A stretch of 64,000 bases of DNA from Acidobacteriota bacterium (GTDB lineage: Bacteria; Acidobacteriota; Terriglobia; Acidiferrales; UBA7541). Below the pieces are notes generated by a model. The model was not told where the DNA came from. It did no database searches and was given only the letters and a program-made list of their open reading frames with translations. Within the stretch, counting starts at the first letter, position 1; the number at the start of each line of letters is the position of its first letter. The DNA is taken from contig JAJPIE010000012.1 in NCBI GenBank assembly GCA_021324935.1, positions 124,001 to 188,000 of the forward strand. Reading direction: 5' to 3'. Positions 36,226 through 45,352 of the stretch are shown piece after piece. Both the position numbers and the translations under genes were made by a program.

Positions 36226-37071
36226 ATGCCAGACCTGATTACATTGGCCATCCCGGCCTTCATCGTGCTCCTCGTCGCCGAGGCCATTGCCGGCGCCGTC
36301 CTGCAGCGCGACATCTATGAGGTCAAAGATGCGGCAGCCAGCATCTCTATGGGCCTGGGGAACGTTTTTGTAGATCTCCTTGCCAAAGCGATTCAGTTTT
36401 CCGTCCTCACCTATCTGCATCGCTTCGCTATCTTCAGCATTGGATTCCAATGGTGGGCCTGGCTGCTGCTCTTTTTTGGCGACGAGTTCAGCTATTACTG
36501 GTTCCATCGCGTGAGCCACGAATGCCGCTTTTTCTGGGCTTCCCACGTCGTTCATCACTCTTCGCAGCGCTACAACCTCTCCACCGCTTTGCGCCAGACG
36601 TGGACCGGGAGTTTCTGCAGCTTTGTCTTCTGGATGTGGCTACCCATTGTTGGTTTTGCTCCAGTCATGATCATGACCATGAAGTCCGTTAGCCTTCTCT
36701 ACCAGTTCTGGATCCACACCGAATTGCTCCGCTCCATGGGCCCGCTCGAAAAAGTCTTCAACACGCCATCGCATCATCGCGTTCACCATGGATCGAACCC
36801 CCGCTACATTGACCGCAATCATGGGGGCACGCTCATCATTTGGGACAAACTGTTTGGCACTTTTGAACCGGAAAATCCTGCGGATCCTCCGCGCTTCGGC
36901 CTGACCCATGACATCAACACTTTCAATCCCATTCGTATCGCCTTTCACGAATGGGCCCAGATGTTTCGCGACGCCTGGACGGCTCCCGGCTGGAGCAATA
37001 AATTGCGCTACATCTTCGGAAATCCCGGCTGGCACCACGACGATCCCGCCGAAATGTCCATTGGCCATTGA
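36226..37071 (+). CDS. Sterol desaturase / fatty acid hydroxylase-family membrane enzyme
   Basis: 281 residues with about four membrane helices (first at residues 4-27, LITLAIPAFIVLLVAEAIAG). The di-iron histidine clusters are HRVSHE near residue 94, HVVHHSS near 107 and HHRVHHG near 186, the FA_hydroxylase pattern. Oxygen-dependent hydroxylation or desaturation of a lipid; in bacteria these include carotenoid, sphingolipid-like and alkylglycerol enzymes. The substrate is not predictable. GGAAAG precedes the ATG. A DinB-like gene follows 17 bases later. Confidence 0.88.
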   Translation: MPDLITLAIPAFIVLLVAEAIAGAVLQRDIYEVKDAAASISMGLGNVFVDLLAKAIQFSVLTYLHRFAIFSIGFQWWAWLLLFFGDEFSYYWFHRVSHECRFFWASHVVHHSSQRYNLSTALRQTWTGSFCSFVFWMWLPIVGFAPVMIMTMKSVSLLYQFWIHTELLRSMGPLEKVFNTPSHHRVHHGSNPRYIDRNHGGTLIIWDKLFGTFEPENPADPPRFGLTHDINTFNPIRIAFHEWAQMFRDAWTAPGWSNKLRYIFGNPGWHHDDPAEMSIGH

Positions 37072-37088
37072 TTGCACGGGAGGTGCGC

Positions 37089-37544
37089 ATGAAAACCGAC
37101 GCGCTGCTTCTTGCTCTGCTCGCGGAAGGCTATTCGAAAAAGACCTGGCACGGACCAAATCTCCGGCAGTCGCTGCAAGGAATTACCGCGAGGCAGGCCG
37201 CTTGGCGCCCCTCCCCGGGCCGGCACAATATCTGGGAATTGACACTGCACGCCGCATATTGGAAGCATGTAGCTCGTCAGCGCATCACAAGCGGCAAGCG
37301 AGAGCCGTTTCCCCGAAAGGGAAGCAATTTCTTTCTGCGCCCGGAACAAGGCAAATTTAACGAAGCCGCCTGGCAAGAAGATCGCAAACTACTCGAAGCG
37401 GAACACCAGGCGCTCGAACTTGCGATTCGCCGAATCTTGAAAACTCCCCGCGCAGGGAAGTTTCTGCCCACGATTTATGGCGTAGCGTTTCATGATGTTT
37501 ACCACGCCGGGCAAATTCGGCTGTTACGCCGCCTTCTGTCCTGA
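37089..37544 (+). CDS. DinB-like (YfiT/DinB fold) protein
   Basis: 151 residues from ATG 37089 with GGGAGGTG ahead of it. The four-helix DinB fold is suggested by WRPSPGRHNIWELTLHAAYW near residue 45 and GVAFHDVYHAGQIRLLRRL at the end; these supply the three His positions typical of the family's metal site (LHAAYW, HDVYHAG). Members include thiol transferases and damage-inducible proteins. The length fits a single domain. Probably cotranscribed with the hydroxylase gene (17-base gap). Confidence 0.78.
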   Translation: MKTDALLLALLAEGYSKKTWHGPNLRQSLQGITARQAAWRPSPGRHNIWELTLHAAYWKHVARQRITSGKREPFPRKGSNFFLRPEQGKFNEAAWQEDRKLLEAEHQALELAIRRILKTPRAGKFLPTIYGVAFHDVYHAGQIRLLRRLLS

Positions 37545-37574
37545 ATTTCGGCATGGAAACGAACGGCGCATGGT

Positions 37575-38237
37575 TCAAATTGCGTTTTTTAGTTGAGCTA
37601 CCAGGTCCTTCAGCCGCGGCGCTTCCTGAAACAACCGGATGGCTGCAATTCCCCGTGCACCTGAAGTCAGGCATTTCTGCGCATTCTCCAGCGTTATCCC
37701 ACCGATCGCCAGCACGGGAATCTCGACTCGCCGGCAAATCACTTGAAGCTTTTCCAGCCCCTGAGGGGTTCCAAACCCGGCCTTTGATGGCGTGGCAAAA
37801 ACCGGCCCGAAAATCAAATAGTCTGCGCCGTCGGCTTCCGCCTGCTGCGCTGACGCGAGTGAATGAACGGAAGCCCCCACCAGGAATGCCCTGTTCTTGT
37901 TTTGCTGACCGGTGAAACGCCGAGCTTCGCTAACCGGCAGAGCATTCTCTCCTAGATGCACTCCGTCCGCTCCGCAAGCCCACGCCACATCCAAGCGGTC
38001 ATTCACCAGAAGCTTGCTTGCGCTGCCGGCACTCTGCCGTGCACAAGTCACCAACCCTGCCAATTCGCGCCCGGACAAATCCTTCTCGCGGATTTGAATC
38101 CAGTCCACGCCAGACTTCGCCGCGCTTTCGATTTTTTCCAACAAGCGTTTTGTGGCGGTTACCGCATCCCCGGTGAACTCCCGGCGGTTCGTGACGTAAC
38201 ACAGCGCCGGCCTACGGATTGGAAGGAGGTGAGACAC
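37575..38237 (-). CDS. thiE: Thiamine phosphate synthase
   Basis: 220 residues from GTG 38237 (SHLLPIRRPALCYVTNRREF); a TTG at 38270 would add 11 residues and neither has a strong ribosome binding site. TIM barrel motifs: GVDWIQIREKDLSGREL near residue 40, LLVNDRLDVAWACGADGVHL, VGASVHSLASAQQAEADGAD, FGPVFATPSKAGFGTPQGLE (pyrophosphate loop) and VLAIGGITLENAQKCL. Couples HMP-PP with thiazole phosphate. Its 5' end overlaps the small membrane gene at 38212-38466. thiD is at 23331; no other thi genes are here. Confidence 0.9.
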   Translation of the reverse strand: MSHLLPIRRPALCYVTNRREFTGDAVTATKRLLEKIESAAKSGVDWIQIREKDLSGRELAGLVTCARQSAGSASKLLVNDRLDVAWACGADGVHLGENALPVSEARRFTGQQNKNRAFLVGASVHSLASAQQAEADGADYLIFGPVFATPSKAGFGTPQGLEKLQVICRRVEIPVLAIGGITLENAQKCLTSGARGIAAIRLFQEAPRLKDLVAQLKNAI

Positions 38238-38466
38238 GGGCAGGAACAGAGCGAGAATTGAAAAACCCAAAACCCACGAAGATGTCCAGGACTCCGATGC
38301 CGCTTACCATTCCACGCGTCGCGGGGTGCAGTACGATCGGCATAATCCACGGGTAGTGGCTCAGAAAATAGTTCTGCTCCCAGAACGCGGACCAGGGCAG
38401 ATACAGCAGCAGTGCGCCGAGTTCGAACAGCAGCACGACAGTCATCGCGCGTAAAATTCGGTTCAT
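38212..38466 (-). CDS. Small conserved-looking membrane protein
   Basis: 84 residues with a helix at about 8-27 (MTVVLLFELGALLLYLPWS), a loop FWEQNYFLSHYPWI, a helix at 40-60 and a third at 58-70 (GIGVLDIFVGFGFF). The pattern LPWSxFWEQNYFL is reminiscent of short acidobacterial membrane proteins of unknown function. It lies 39 bases after the big TPR gene and its 3' end overlaps the thiE start by up to 59 bases, implying coupling. Confidence 0.65.
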   Translation of the reverse strand: MNRILRAMTVVLLFELGALLLYLPWSAFWEQNYFLSHYPWIMPIVLHPATRGMVSGIGVLDIFVGFGFFNSRSVPARVSPPSNP

Positions 38467-38504
38467 CTAGGACCCGCGGGCCTTAAGGATGGATTTTGTA
38501 GAAC

Positions 38505-41500
38505 TCAGCGAGCCGGCTTCTGCAGAGAGTGTATACGTTCTGCAACGTCGCGGTAATCAATGTTGATTGCATAGACCTGGGAAAAGCTCTTGAGTGCCGC
38601 ATCCAGATCGCCCGCCGACTCCTGGGCCACTCCCAAATCATACCGCAACGCCAGTTTACTTTCCGTGTCCATGCCGGGCGTTTGCAGGGCGCGCTCGTAC
38701 CAGATTGCCGCTATGCCCGGCTGCCCCTTCTCCATGAACGCCAGCCCCAGCAGCGTGCAGCACTGCATCGCGTAGCGGAAAACCTTTCCGCGATCACTGG
38801 CCTGAGCGACTTTCTGGAATTCCGCGATGGCTTCCTCCAACAAACCCATCTCGCGGAATGCGATGCCCAGATTGTAGTGGGTTTCGAGATCCTCATCTTC
38901 CGCGCCCATCTCTCCAAGTTCCGCGCGGAATTCATCAAACACATCCTTCAGCGGCCCGGCCTCGGCCGCGCCTCCACTCGGCGCGGCGCTTCGAGCAGGC
39001 ACGCTCTCCGTTGGGGCCGCCTCTTCCGAGGCGGCCTGGGCCGGCTGTGTAAGCTCCCCAAGCCCAAGCTCATCCATCTCCTTGGCAAGGTCGGTCAGGA
39101 AATCATCGGTGGAGAAGGCATTGGTTTCCGCGCGTGCACCCGTCACCTGCACTGCCGGAGGTTTTTTGTCGTGTTCGGACTGTTTCGTCTCGGCCGGACG
39201 CGCAGGGGGAATCTGCGAGAGCATCTCGTGCGCCGGCACGACAGGCTCAGGCTCCAGGACGAGTTCGAAGTCTTGATCCAGCTCGATTTCAGGCTCTGCC
39301 CCCGTTTTCGCAGGTATGGCGCTAGGCGGGATATCGAGCGCAGGCTCCGGCCCCTCGGAGGCGACTTCCGCATGCTCCGGCACAGGCATCGCTGTGAGTT
39401 CTTCCTCTGGCAGCAATTCCTCATGCGCCTCTCCGGGTTCGACGGTCGGCCTGCTCGGTGAGCCAGCCGCCGACTCCGCCGCGATTGGCAACTCGTCAGA
39501 AATATCCGCAAAACTGCTTTCCGTGGCTGGCGCCTCTTCCGGCACCTCGAATTCCATTAATTCTCCCGATGCAGGCGCGGCGGGTTGCGAATCCTTTGCA
39601 GCGGCTTTTTGAGCGGAGATGGCTTGTTCGAGGAAAGAGGCAGCCAGGTCCTCTTCTTCCGCGGGCGCAGACTTCGTTTGCGCCACTTCTGAAACTTCAC
39701 CCGGATGTTCCTTGGCTCCTTCGAGTAGCGAGGCCCATTCATCGGAAAGATCAACTTCCTCTTCCTTAGACGAGGTGCGCGATGGTGCGGCCGATTCTTC
39801 GACCGGAACGGGAGCGACGTCGATTTCTGGCACCTCTCCGGTCGCCTCGGGGATGGGCAATTCTTTCGCGACCGGCTCTTCCGCAGCCGCCTCGGCCGCC
39901 TGCGCCGCCGCGGTCACCGGCTCCACGGCCACTTCAGCAATTGATGATTCCTCGGCAAGGCCGACAGGGTGTGTTTCCACGGCCTGCGGCATCGCCGCAG
40001 CCACAGCGGCTGTGATCTCTTCGTCGGTCAGGCCAGCCGCACGCTGGAACCGGCGCCGCAATTCGCCAAATCGCTCGCTGCTCCTTGAATCGCCGCGGCT
40101 TCCGTGAATGTGTTCGAGTTGCGCGGCAAGCTCCGCGGTCCTGCGGTCATCACCCGCCCCAAGCACAAAGTCCAGCAGCTTTTCAAGCGTGGGCGTGTGC
40201 ATCGGGGCCCGCCGCAAAATCGCTTCCAGCAAGCCGATCGCTTTTTGCGTCAGCCCGTAGCTGGCGAACAGGTCCACGTCCGTCAGCGACTGCGCGATGA
40301 ATTTTTGCGTGTCTTCGTCGAGTTCTTGCTCTTCCATCGACGGCTTATTCGCCTGCGCGGCCTGCGCGGCCACGCTTGGCGCTTCATCGATATTCAGTGC
40401 AGCTCGCACCTTCGGCGGGGCCGCCTTCGGGATTTCCGCTTGCAGGGATTCCGGCATTTCCGGAGGCTCGGGAATGGCCTGAGGTTCCGGTGGCTTTCCA
40501 CCCATTTTCCGCAACAAATCGTTCAGCTTGCGCTTGGCGGAGTCATTTTCCGGATCGCGATCCACCAGTTGCTGATATATCTCTTTTGCCCGGTCGAGTT
40601 TCCCCGCCGCCACCAGGGCATCTCCTAGATGCGCCAGCGCATCCGGCAGCCGGAAGGAATCGCTTGTCCGCCCGAAGGTATCCACCAACCATTCCAGCGG
40701 TTCCAATCTTCCAGGAAGCCTCTCGGCCAGCCCTTGCAATAGGTGCGTGACACCTTCGTGCTCGCCCGCATCGATCATGGGAATGCGGATGCGCGAAAGC
40801 ATGCTCATGGCCCGGTCGCCTTGACCAGATTCCAACAGCGCTTCCGTCACCTTTTGCGTGGCCGTGAAATTCTTTTCGTCGTTCGAGAAAATCTTCAGCG
40901 CCAGCGCCGTGGCTTCATCCCACTTCGCGGACTTCAAATACAGGTCCAGCAGGAGTTCCGCCGGTTCACCGCCTTTTTCCAGTTCCGGCACGCGTTCGAG
41001 AATCTCCGCGGCCTGGGCAACATTCCCCACCGACGAATGGCTGCGCGCCTTGATGATCAGCGCATCCAGTTGTTTCGGGTTGAGTTGCAGGGCCTTGTCC
41101 GCCAGCCGCTCGCACTCGGCCTGATCCCCGCGGGCCAAAGCGCGTTGTGCGGCAGAAACGTAACCTTCCAGCGCTTCCCCGGATTGCCCCATCGCCTGGT
41201 ACAGATCCGCCAGCCTCACCTGAATCCGCAGGTTATCCGGCTCCGCCAGCAGCAATTTCTTCAGCAGCGCAATCGCTTCGGGCTGTTTCCCGTTTTTCAG
41301 GTGCAGTTCCGCCAATTGCAGAAAGAGCGGCCGCGCCTCGCTCATTACGCCCTGCTGCACATAGAGGTCAGCCAGCTTCTCCAGCGGTCGAATCTCTTCC
41401 GGAGCTAATTTGGAAATGCGCTTGTAAACGGCGATGGCCTTGGTAAGAAATCCGTCGCTGACAAAGAGCTGTGCGAGGCGCTCAAAATATTCGATTGCTT

Positions 41501-41669
41501 GCAGAGTCTCGCCCTGCCGGATGTATAGCTCGCCGATGGTCATCAACGTGACCTGATCGCGCGGCTCGTATTTCAGAATCTGCTGGTACTCCGCGATGGC
41601 CTGGGCGACCTTGCCCTGGTTCAGCAGCTTCTGTGCGGACTCGACGTATTTGCTCTTGTTGTAGGCCAT
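38505..41669 (-). CDS. Large tetratricopeptide-repeat protein with acidic linker
   Basis: 1054 residues from MAYNKSKYVESAQKLL at 41669. TPR block 1 covers about residues 1-390 with regular 34-residue repeats (AIAEYQQILKYEPRDQVTLM, AIAVYKRISKLAPEEIRPLE, AIALLKKLLLAEPDNLRIQV). Residues about 390-900 are an Ala/Glu/Pro/Ser-rich, strongly acidic disordered region with one more TPR-like island near 460-520. A final TPR pair lies at about 925-1050 (THYNLGIAFREMGLLEEAIA ... ALRYDLGVAQESAGDLDAAL). No signal peptide. Such proteins are scaffolds, seen in acidobacteria with pilus and gliding loci, but no partner genes are adjacent. Confidence 0.85.
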   Translation of the reverse strand: MAYNKSKYVESAQKLLNQGKVAQAIAEYQQILKYEPRDQVTLMTIGELYIRQGETLQAIEYFERLAQLFVSDGFLTKAIAVYKRISKLAPEEIRPLEKLADLYVQQGVMSEARPLFLQLAELHLKNGKQPEAIALLKKLLLAEPDNLRIQVRLADLYQAMGQSGEALEGYVSAAQRALARGDQAECERLADKALQLNPKQLDALIIKARSHSSVGNVAQAAEILERVPELEKGGEPAELLLDLYLKSAKWDEATALALKIFSNDEKNFTATQKVTEALLESGQGDRAMSMLSRIRIPMIDAGEHEGVTHLLQGLAERLPGRLEPLEWLVDTFGRTSDSFRLPDALAHLGDALVAAGKLDRAKEIYQQLVDRDPENDSAKRKLNDLLRKMGGKPPEPQAIPEPPEMPESLQAEIPKAAPPKVRAALNIDEAPSVAAQAAQANKPSMEEQELDEDTQKFIAQSLTDVDLFASYGLTQKAIGLLEAILRRAPMHTPTLEKLLDFVLGAGDDRRTAELAAQLEHIHGSRGDSRSSERFGELRRRFQRAAGLTDEEITAAVAAAMPQAVETHPVGLAEESSIAEVAVEPVTAAAQAAEAAAEEPVAKELPIPEATGEVPEIDVAPVPVEESAAPSRTSSKEEEVDLSDEWASLLEGAKEHPGEVSEVAQTKSAPAEEEDLAASFLEQAISAQKAAAKDSQPAAPASGELMEFEVPEEAPATESSFADISDELPIAAESAAGSPSRPTVEPGEAHEELLPEEELTAMPVPEHAEVASEGPEPALDIPPSAIPAKTGAEPEIELDQDFELVLEPEPVVPAHEMLSQIPPARPAETKQSEHDKKPPAVQVTGARAETNAFSTDDFLTDLAKEMDELGLGELTQPAQAASEEAAPTESVPARSAAPSGGAAEAGPLKDVFDEFRAELGEMGAEDEDLETHYNLGIAFREMGLLEEAIAEFQKVAQASDRGKVFRYAMQCCTLLGLAFMEKGQPGIAAIWYERALQTPGMDTESKLALRYDLGVAQESAGDLDAALKSFSQVYAINIDYRDVAERIHSLQKPAR

Positions 41670-41872
41670 GCCACAAGGCGACAGCTTCCCCACCGAAAGC
41701 CGCCGGCGACTTTCTCCTCAGTATGGTTGCCGGCACTGGAACCTCGCAACCTTACTTGTCTCACGCTACGCCCCCACTCCGGGGGCGTCAACGAAACCTC
41801 AACCCGGTGTAGACAGGCAGTTATCCCCGTGGCTGATTCGAAACTTTTAGCGAAGACCAGGCGAAGGAGATC

Positions 41873-42541
41873 TCAGGAACTATGAGGCCAGATTTCCAGA
41901 GGAAGGGACTCTTGCACCGCGCCGGCCGCCCAGCAGCCTGCATCCCGCACCGGCGCGAAAGAATGCCGATGCAATGGCGTCGGCCCGTGCAGCCGCAACG
42001 CTTCCAGATGGTCCGGCGTGGCGTAACCTTTATGCCTCGCAAGCCCATACTGCGGGTAAACCGCGTCCCATTCTTCCATCCGGGCGTCCCGGTGCGTTTT
42101 GGCCAGGATGGAAGCCGCGGCAATCGAGACGCTCCGCGCGTCTCCCTTGATCAAGGACTTCTGTTCGATCATCACGTCCAGGCGCATTGCGTCAATCAGC
42201 AGGTAGTCGGGTTGGATTTGGAGTTGCCCGAGCGCCGCCTGCATCGCCTGGCGGCTTGCCTGGTAAATATTCCATGCGTCGATCCGCTGCGCGTCGATTT
42301 CTGCCAACGCCCAGGCAATGGCGTGCTCCCGGATGCGTTCCGCCAGTTCGGTCCGGCGTTCCGCAAGCAGCTTCTTCGAGTCGTCCAATCCCACGATGCG
42401 CCGCTTGGGATTCAAAATCACCGCCGCAGCCACCACGGGACCAAACAGCGCGCCGCGCCCGGCCTCATCCAGCCCCGCGATGCGGGTCCAGCCCAGCCGC
42501 CGCGCCGCTCGCTCGAAACGGGAAGAGCAGAGTCGCGCCAT
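41873..42541 (-). CDS. rnhB: Ribonuclease HII
   Basis: 222 residues from MARLCSSRFERAARRLGW at 42541; a GTG 10 codons upstream is the alternative. Catalytic GLDEAGRGALFGPVVAAAVI (Asp-Glu) near residue 24, KKLLAERRTEL, DYLLIDAM (Asp) near 117 and SIAAASILAKTHRDARM (Asp) near 141. Removes ribonucleotides and R-loops from DNA. It is the last gene of the rpsP block but has its own upstream terminator between it and rplS, so its expression from the operon promoter would be partial. Confidence 0.94.
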   Translation of the reverse strand: MARLCSSRFERAARRLGWTRIAGLDEAGRGALFGPVVAAAVILNPKRRIVGLDDSKKLLAERRTELAERIREHAIAWALAEIDAQRIDAWNIYQASRQAMQAALGQLQIQPDYLLIDAMRLDVMIEQKSLIKGDARSVSIAAASILAKTHRDARMEEWDAVYPQYGLARHKGYATPDHLEALRLHGPTPLHRHSFAPVRDAGCWAAGAVQESLPLEIWPHSS

Positions 42542-42581
42542 ATTCGTGAGTTCGAACACGCATATTAGCACTCAAGAAATG

Positions 42582-42610
42582 AAAAAGGGACAGGTTCGCC
42601 TGTCCCTTTT
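42582..42610 (-). terminator. Intrinsic terminator between rplS and rnhB
   Basis: Perfect 12-bp stem AAAAGGGACAGG/CCTGTCCCTTTT with a TTCG tetraloop; on the minus strand it ends in TTTTT. It is bidirectional by symmetry. It follows the rplS stop by 21 bases and precedes rnhB. Confidence 0.88.
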
Positions 42611-42631
42611 GTAGAATTTGGTATTGTTGGA

Positions 42632-43030
42632 TTACGCCTTAGCGGCTGCGGGTTCCGCTGCAGGGGCTTCTTCGCGGGCGGCGCGCTTGATGCGGGCGGC
42701 CTTGCCTTTCAAATTGCGCAGGTAGTAGAGGCGCGAGCGGCGCACATTGCCCTTGCCGACGATATCGATCGAGGCGATCGAGGGCGAGTGCAGCGGAAAG
42801 ATGCGTTCGATGCCGACGCCGAAGCTCACGCGGCGCACGGTGAAGCTGGCGCTGCTGGCGCGGCCCTTCTTGGAGATCACCACACCCTCAAAGGTTTGGA
42901 TGCGTTCCTTGACCTTTTCACCATCGCCTTCCAGCAGGCGGACGTTTACTTTGATGGTGTCGCCGGGGCGGAAATCGGGAAGGTCTTTGCGCAATTGTGC
43001 TTCGTGCAATTTCTGAATAGCCGGATTCAT
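42632..43030 (-). CDS. rplS: 50S ribosomal protein L19
   Basis: 132 residues from [20 protein letters not shown] at 43030. Typical L19 features: [55 protein letters not shown] and [24 protein letters not shown]-terminal Ala/Glu extension ([14 protein letters not shown]) goes beyond the usual end. L19 sits at the 30S-50S interface. It lies between trmD and rnhB, with the terminator above directly after it. Confidence 0.96.
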   Translation of the reverse strand: MNPAIQKLHEAQLRKDLPDFRPGDTIKVNVRLLEGDGEKVKERIQTFEGVVISKKGRASSASFTVRRVSFGVGIERIFPLHSPSIASIDIVGKGNVRRSRLYYLRNLKGKAARIKRAAREEAPAAEPAAAKA

Positions 43031-43114
43031 TTTCGTAGTTCCCTGCAGACCCACTCAGGCGGGGCCAGCACTTCTAAGGCAAACACCAATTATAAACAAT
43101 CTTTTACGCCTTGC

Positions 43115-43885
43115 CTAGCCAATTTCCCCCAGCAGATCGGGGCGGTTTTGGCGGGTTTTGCGTTCGGCCTGCTGCCGGCGCCATTTGGCCACTTCGGCAT
43201 GGTGGCCGCCGATGAGCACTTCGGGCACTCTCCAGCCACGGAAGTCGGCAGGGCGCGTGTAATGGGGGAAATCTAGAAGACAGTGGCGAGTGGCGAGTGA
43301 CGAGTGGCGAGAAGCGGAATCCGGAGGCTCGATGAACTCAGCGAAGGATTCGTTTTCCGTTGAAGCTTCGTTGCCAAGCGCTCCCGGCAGGAGCCGGGTG
43401 ACGGCGTCCAGAATAAGCGCGGCGGGCAGCTCGCCCCCGCTCAGGACGTAGTCGCCAACGGAGACTTCATCGGTGGCGAGGTGTTCCGCCACCCGTTCGT
43501 CGACTCCTTCATAGCGACCGCAAAGCAGGACGATGCGCTTGAGTTTCGCAAAGCGCCGCGCGGTTTCTTGCTTGAACAGCTTCCCCGCGGCGGACAACAG
43601 CACAATCGCAGTTCCCCCCGGCGGCGCATTTATTTCTGCCGACGTACCCATGGACTGCCCCAATAGCTTTTCGACGGCTTCAAACAGCGGCTCCGGCTTG
43701 AGCACCATGCCTTCGCCGCCGCCAAACGGCCGGTCGTCCACGGTTTTGTGGCGATCCTTGGCGAATTCCCGCAGATCCTGGACGTGAATCTGCACAATCC
43801 CTGCTTCTCTGGCTCGCCGGACGATGCCGTAATCGAGCGGCCCTGCGAAGAATTCGGGAAAAATCGTAATCAGGTCAAATCGCAC
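43115..43885 (-). CDS. trmD: tRNA (guanine-N1)-methyltransferase with repeat-derived insertion
   Basis: 256 residues. SPOUT knot motifs: FDLITIFPEFFAGPLDYGIV, LREFAKDRHKTVDDRPFGGG, GMVLKPEPLFEAVE, IVLLCGRYEGVDERV and VSVGDYVLSGGELPAALILD. The C-terminal domain resumes at LDFPHYTRPADFRGWRVPEVL. Makes m1G37 in tRNAs reading CNN and some GNN codons. Between the two domains is an extra stretch (SRHSSLATRHCLL) encoded by tandem heptanucleotides at 43283-43310; the frame stays open and the protein should still fold. RimM precedes it with one base between the genes. Confidence 0.95.
   Translation of the reverse strand: MRFDLITIFPEFFAGPLDYGIVRRAREAGIVQIHVQDLREFAKDRHKTVDDRPFGGGEGMVLKPEPLFEAVEKLLGQSMGTSAEINAPPGGTAIVLLSAAGKLFKQETARRFAKLKRIVLLCGRYEGVDERVAEHLATDEVSVGDYVLSGGELPAALILDAVTRLLPGALGNEASTENESFAEFIEPPDSASRHSSLATRHCLLDFPHYTRPADFRGWRVPEVLIGGHHAEVAKWRRQQAERKTRQNRPDLLGEIG
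43283..43310. repeat. Four tandem GTGGCGA heptanucleotides inside trmD
   Basis: GTGGCGA-GTGGCGA-GTGACGA-GTGGCGA in plus-strand orientation. Because the unit is 7 bases, each copy is read in a different frame, yet four copies plus flanking bases leave trmD in frame. Confidence 0.85.
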
Positions 43886-43886
43886 G

Positions 43887-44501
43887 TTATTTGCCGGCTT
43901 CGTTCAGATCGGCCAGTCCTTCGGGCAGGGTAACATCGATGCGCCGCGCGGCAACATCGATGCTCCGGCAAATGTCCTCCGCCAGCGGGACCAGCAGCTC
44001 GCCCCCGGGCGTTGCGACTTGCAGGAGCGGCGTGCCGGCCGTGCTTTCGCCGGGGAAGAAAACGTCCTGAACCGTGCCGACGGCGCGCGGCGCGTCTTCC
44101 ATCTCGCAAGCAGGGGAAGAGAGTTTCTTCGGCGCGGCCGGCGTTTCAAACACCGTGCAGCCAATCAAATCGCTGACAAAATATTTGCCGGCTGGCAATT
44201 CCACGCGTTCCGCCATCGGCAGAACGACCTCATCCCCGCGCAGCTTTTCCGCGTCATCGATCGAAGCGCAATCCGCGAAATGAAAAACGCCGTGTTCGGG
44301 GTGATTGCGATCCACCCAGAAATTCCGCAGCGCCACTGGCTGCGGTTCCCCCTGGGCGCGGCGCAAATAAAGTTGAGAAAGGGAAGCAAGCCGTGCAGGA
44401 AAATCGGTGAAAAGCTCCGCAAGTACTTCGCCCTTATTTCCGCGCGAGCGGAGGATGTGCGCGATCAGAACCCAGTCCTGCTTTTTCGTAGAAGCGTTCA
44501 A
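43887..44501 (-). CDS. rimM: Ribosome maturation factor RimM
   Basis: 204 residues with an N-terminal RimM beta-barrel ([40 protein letters not shown]) and a C-terminal PRC-like barrel ([50 protein letters not shown]). Needed for 16S rRNA 3'-domain processing with S19. The middle linker ([20 protein letters not shown]) is longer than average. Its start overlaps khpA by 4 bases and trmD follows 1 base after its stop. Confidence 0.92.
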   Translation of the reverse strand: MNASTKKQDWVLIAHILRSRGNKGEVLAELFTDFPARLASLSQLYLRRAQGEPQPVALRNFWVDRNHPEHGVFHFADCASIDDAEKLRGDEVVLPMAERVELPAGKYFVSDLIGCTVFETPAAPKKLSSPACEMEDAPRAVGTVQDVFFPGESTAGTPLLQVATPGGELLVPLAEDICRSIDVAARRIDVTLPEGLADLNEAGK

Positions 44502-44731
44502 TCTTCGAGGATCTCAAGCGTGAAGCGCTTATGCAGCTTCATTCCGGCGGCGCCCAACAGCGTGCGAATGGCCTTGGCCGTGCGCCCCTGCCGGCCGATC
44601 ACCTTGCCGAGATCTTCGGGATGCACCCGCAACTCGAGCACGGTCACCTGGGAGCCTTCGACCGCTTTTACCTGTACGCCTTCCGGATGATCCACCAGCG
44701 CCTTGGCGATTTCCTCAACGAGTTCCTTCAT
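44498..44731 (-). CDS. khpA: KH-domain RNA-binding protein KhpA (YlqC)
   Basis: 77 residues forming one KH domain with [18 protein letters not shown] (GxxG loop Gly-Arg-Gln-Gly) near residues 43-60. Usually partners with KhpB/Jag in RNA binding and cell division. Between rpsP and rimM it is in its standard position. The 4-base ATGA overlap with rimM shows coupled translation. Confidence 0.94.
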   Translation of the reverse strand: MKELVEEIAKALVDHPEGVQVKAVEGSQVTVLELRVHPEDLGKVIGRQGRTAKAIRTLLGAAGMKLHKRFTLEILED

Positions 44732-44778
44732 TTGGGCCCCCAGCTTTCATGTCCATTCGACGTGTACGTGTGGTGCCG

Positions 44779-44801
44779 CCCCTCTCCATCCGTAAGAGGG
44801 G
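44779..44801 (-). terminator. Possible attenuator hairpin between rpsP and khpA
   Basis: Inverted repeat CCCCTCT/AGAGGGG (44779-44785 with 44795-44801), 7-bp stem and 9-base loop. There is no U-tract after it on the minus strand, so it is more likely an RNA processing or attenuation hairpin than a full terminator. Confidence 0.3.
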
Positions 44802-44857
44802 AGGCGAACGAGCTATGACCTGGACAGAAGCAAGAGAGCTCAGCGGAAAAAGCTGAA

Positions 44858-45097
44858 CTAGGCTATTTTTTGCTGCTTGATGAAACTCCGAACCGTATTG
44901 CTAGGCTGTGCCCCCACACCCAGCCAATACTTGATGCGATCGGAATCCAACTTGATCTCCGCGGGCTTCTTCAACGGATCATAGGTGCCGACAGCTTCGC
45001 GCACACGCCCATCCCGGGCACGCGTCCGTTCAATCACGACGACGCGGTAATACGGCTTCTTCTTTTTGCCAATTCTGGCCAGACGAATCGTTAACAC
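44858..45097 (-). CDS. rpsP: 30S ribosomal protein S16
   Basis: 79 residues, normal length: MLTIRLARIGKKKKPYYRVV, RARDGRVREAVGTYDPLKKP, KLDSDRIKYWLGVGAQPSNT. First gene of the rpsP-khpA-rimM-trmD-rplS-rnhB block; in many bacteria ffh precedes it, but here a divergent TPR gene does, so the operon must have its own promoter in the 255-base gap 45098-45352. Confidence 0.96.
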   Translation of the reverse strand: MLTIRLARIGKKKKPYYRVVVIERTRARDGRVREAVGTYDPLKKPAEIKLDSDRIKYWLGVGAQPSNTVRSFIKQQKIA

Positions 45098-45352
45098 TAA
45101 AGTACGACCTCCATAATCGAGCTAATATTCTAGCGTGACTTCCCGCCCGGCAGCAATCAAAGCCTTACCGCGACCGCCAGACCTGGAGGATTTCTGTCCG
45201 CCTGGCCCTTGGAAATGGTCGGGCTGGCTGGGCCTGCTTACAGACTTGCATTCCTGTCTCCTATCGGCAAGACTTGGACTCCAAGAACTGGGGTAGCTGT
45301 CTGTACCTCATTCCGCGCGCAGTTCATTCCGTCTTTTCGACTGGAACTCGCC

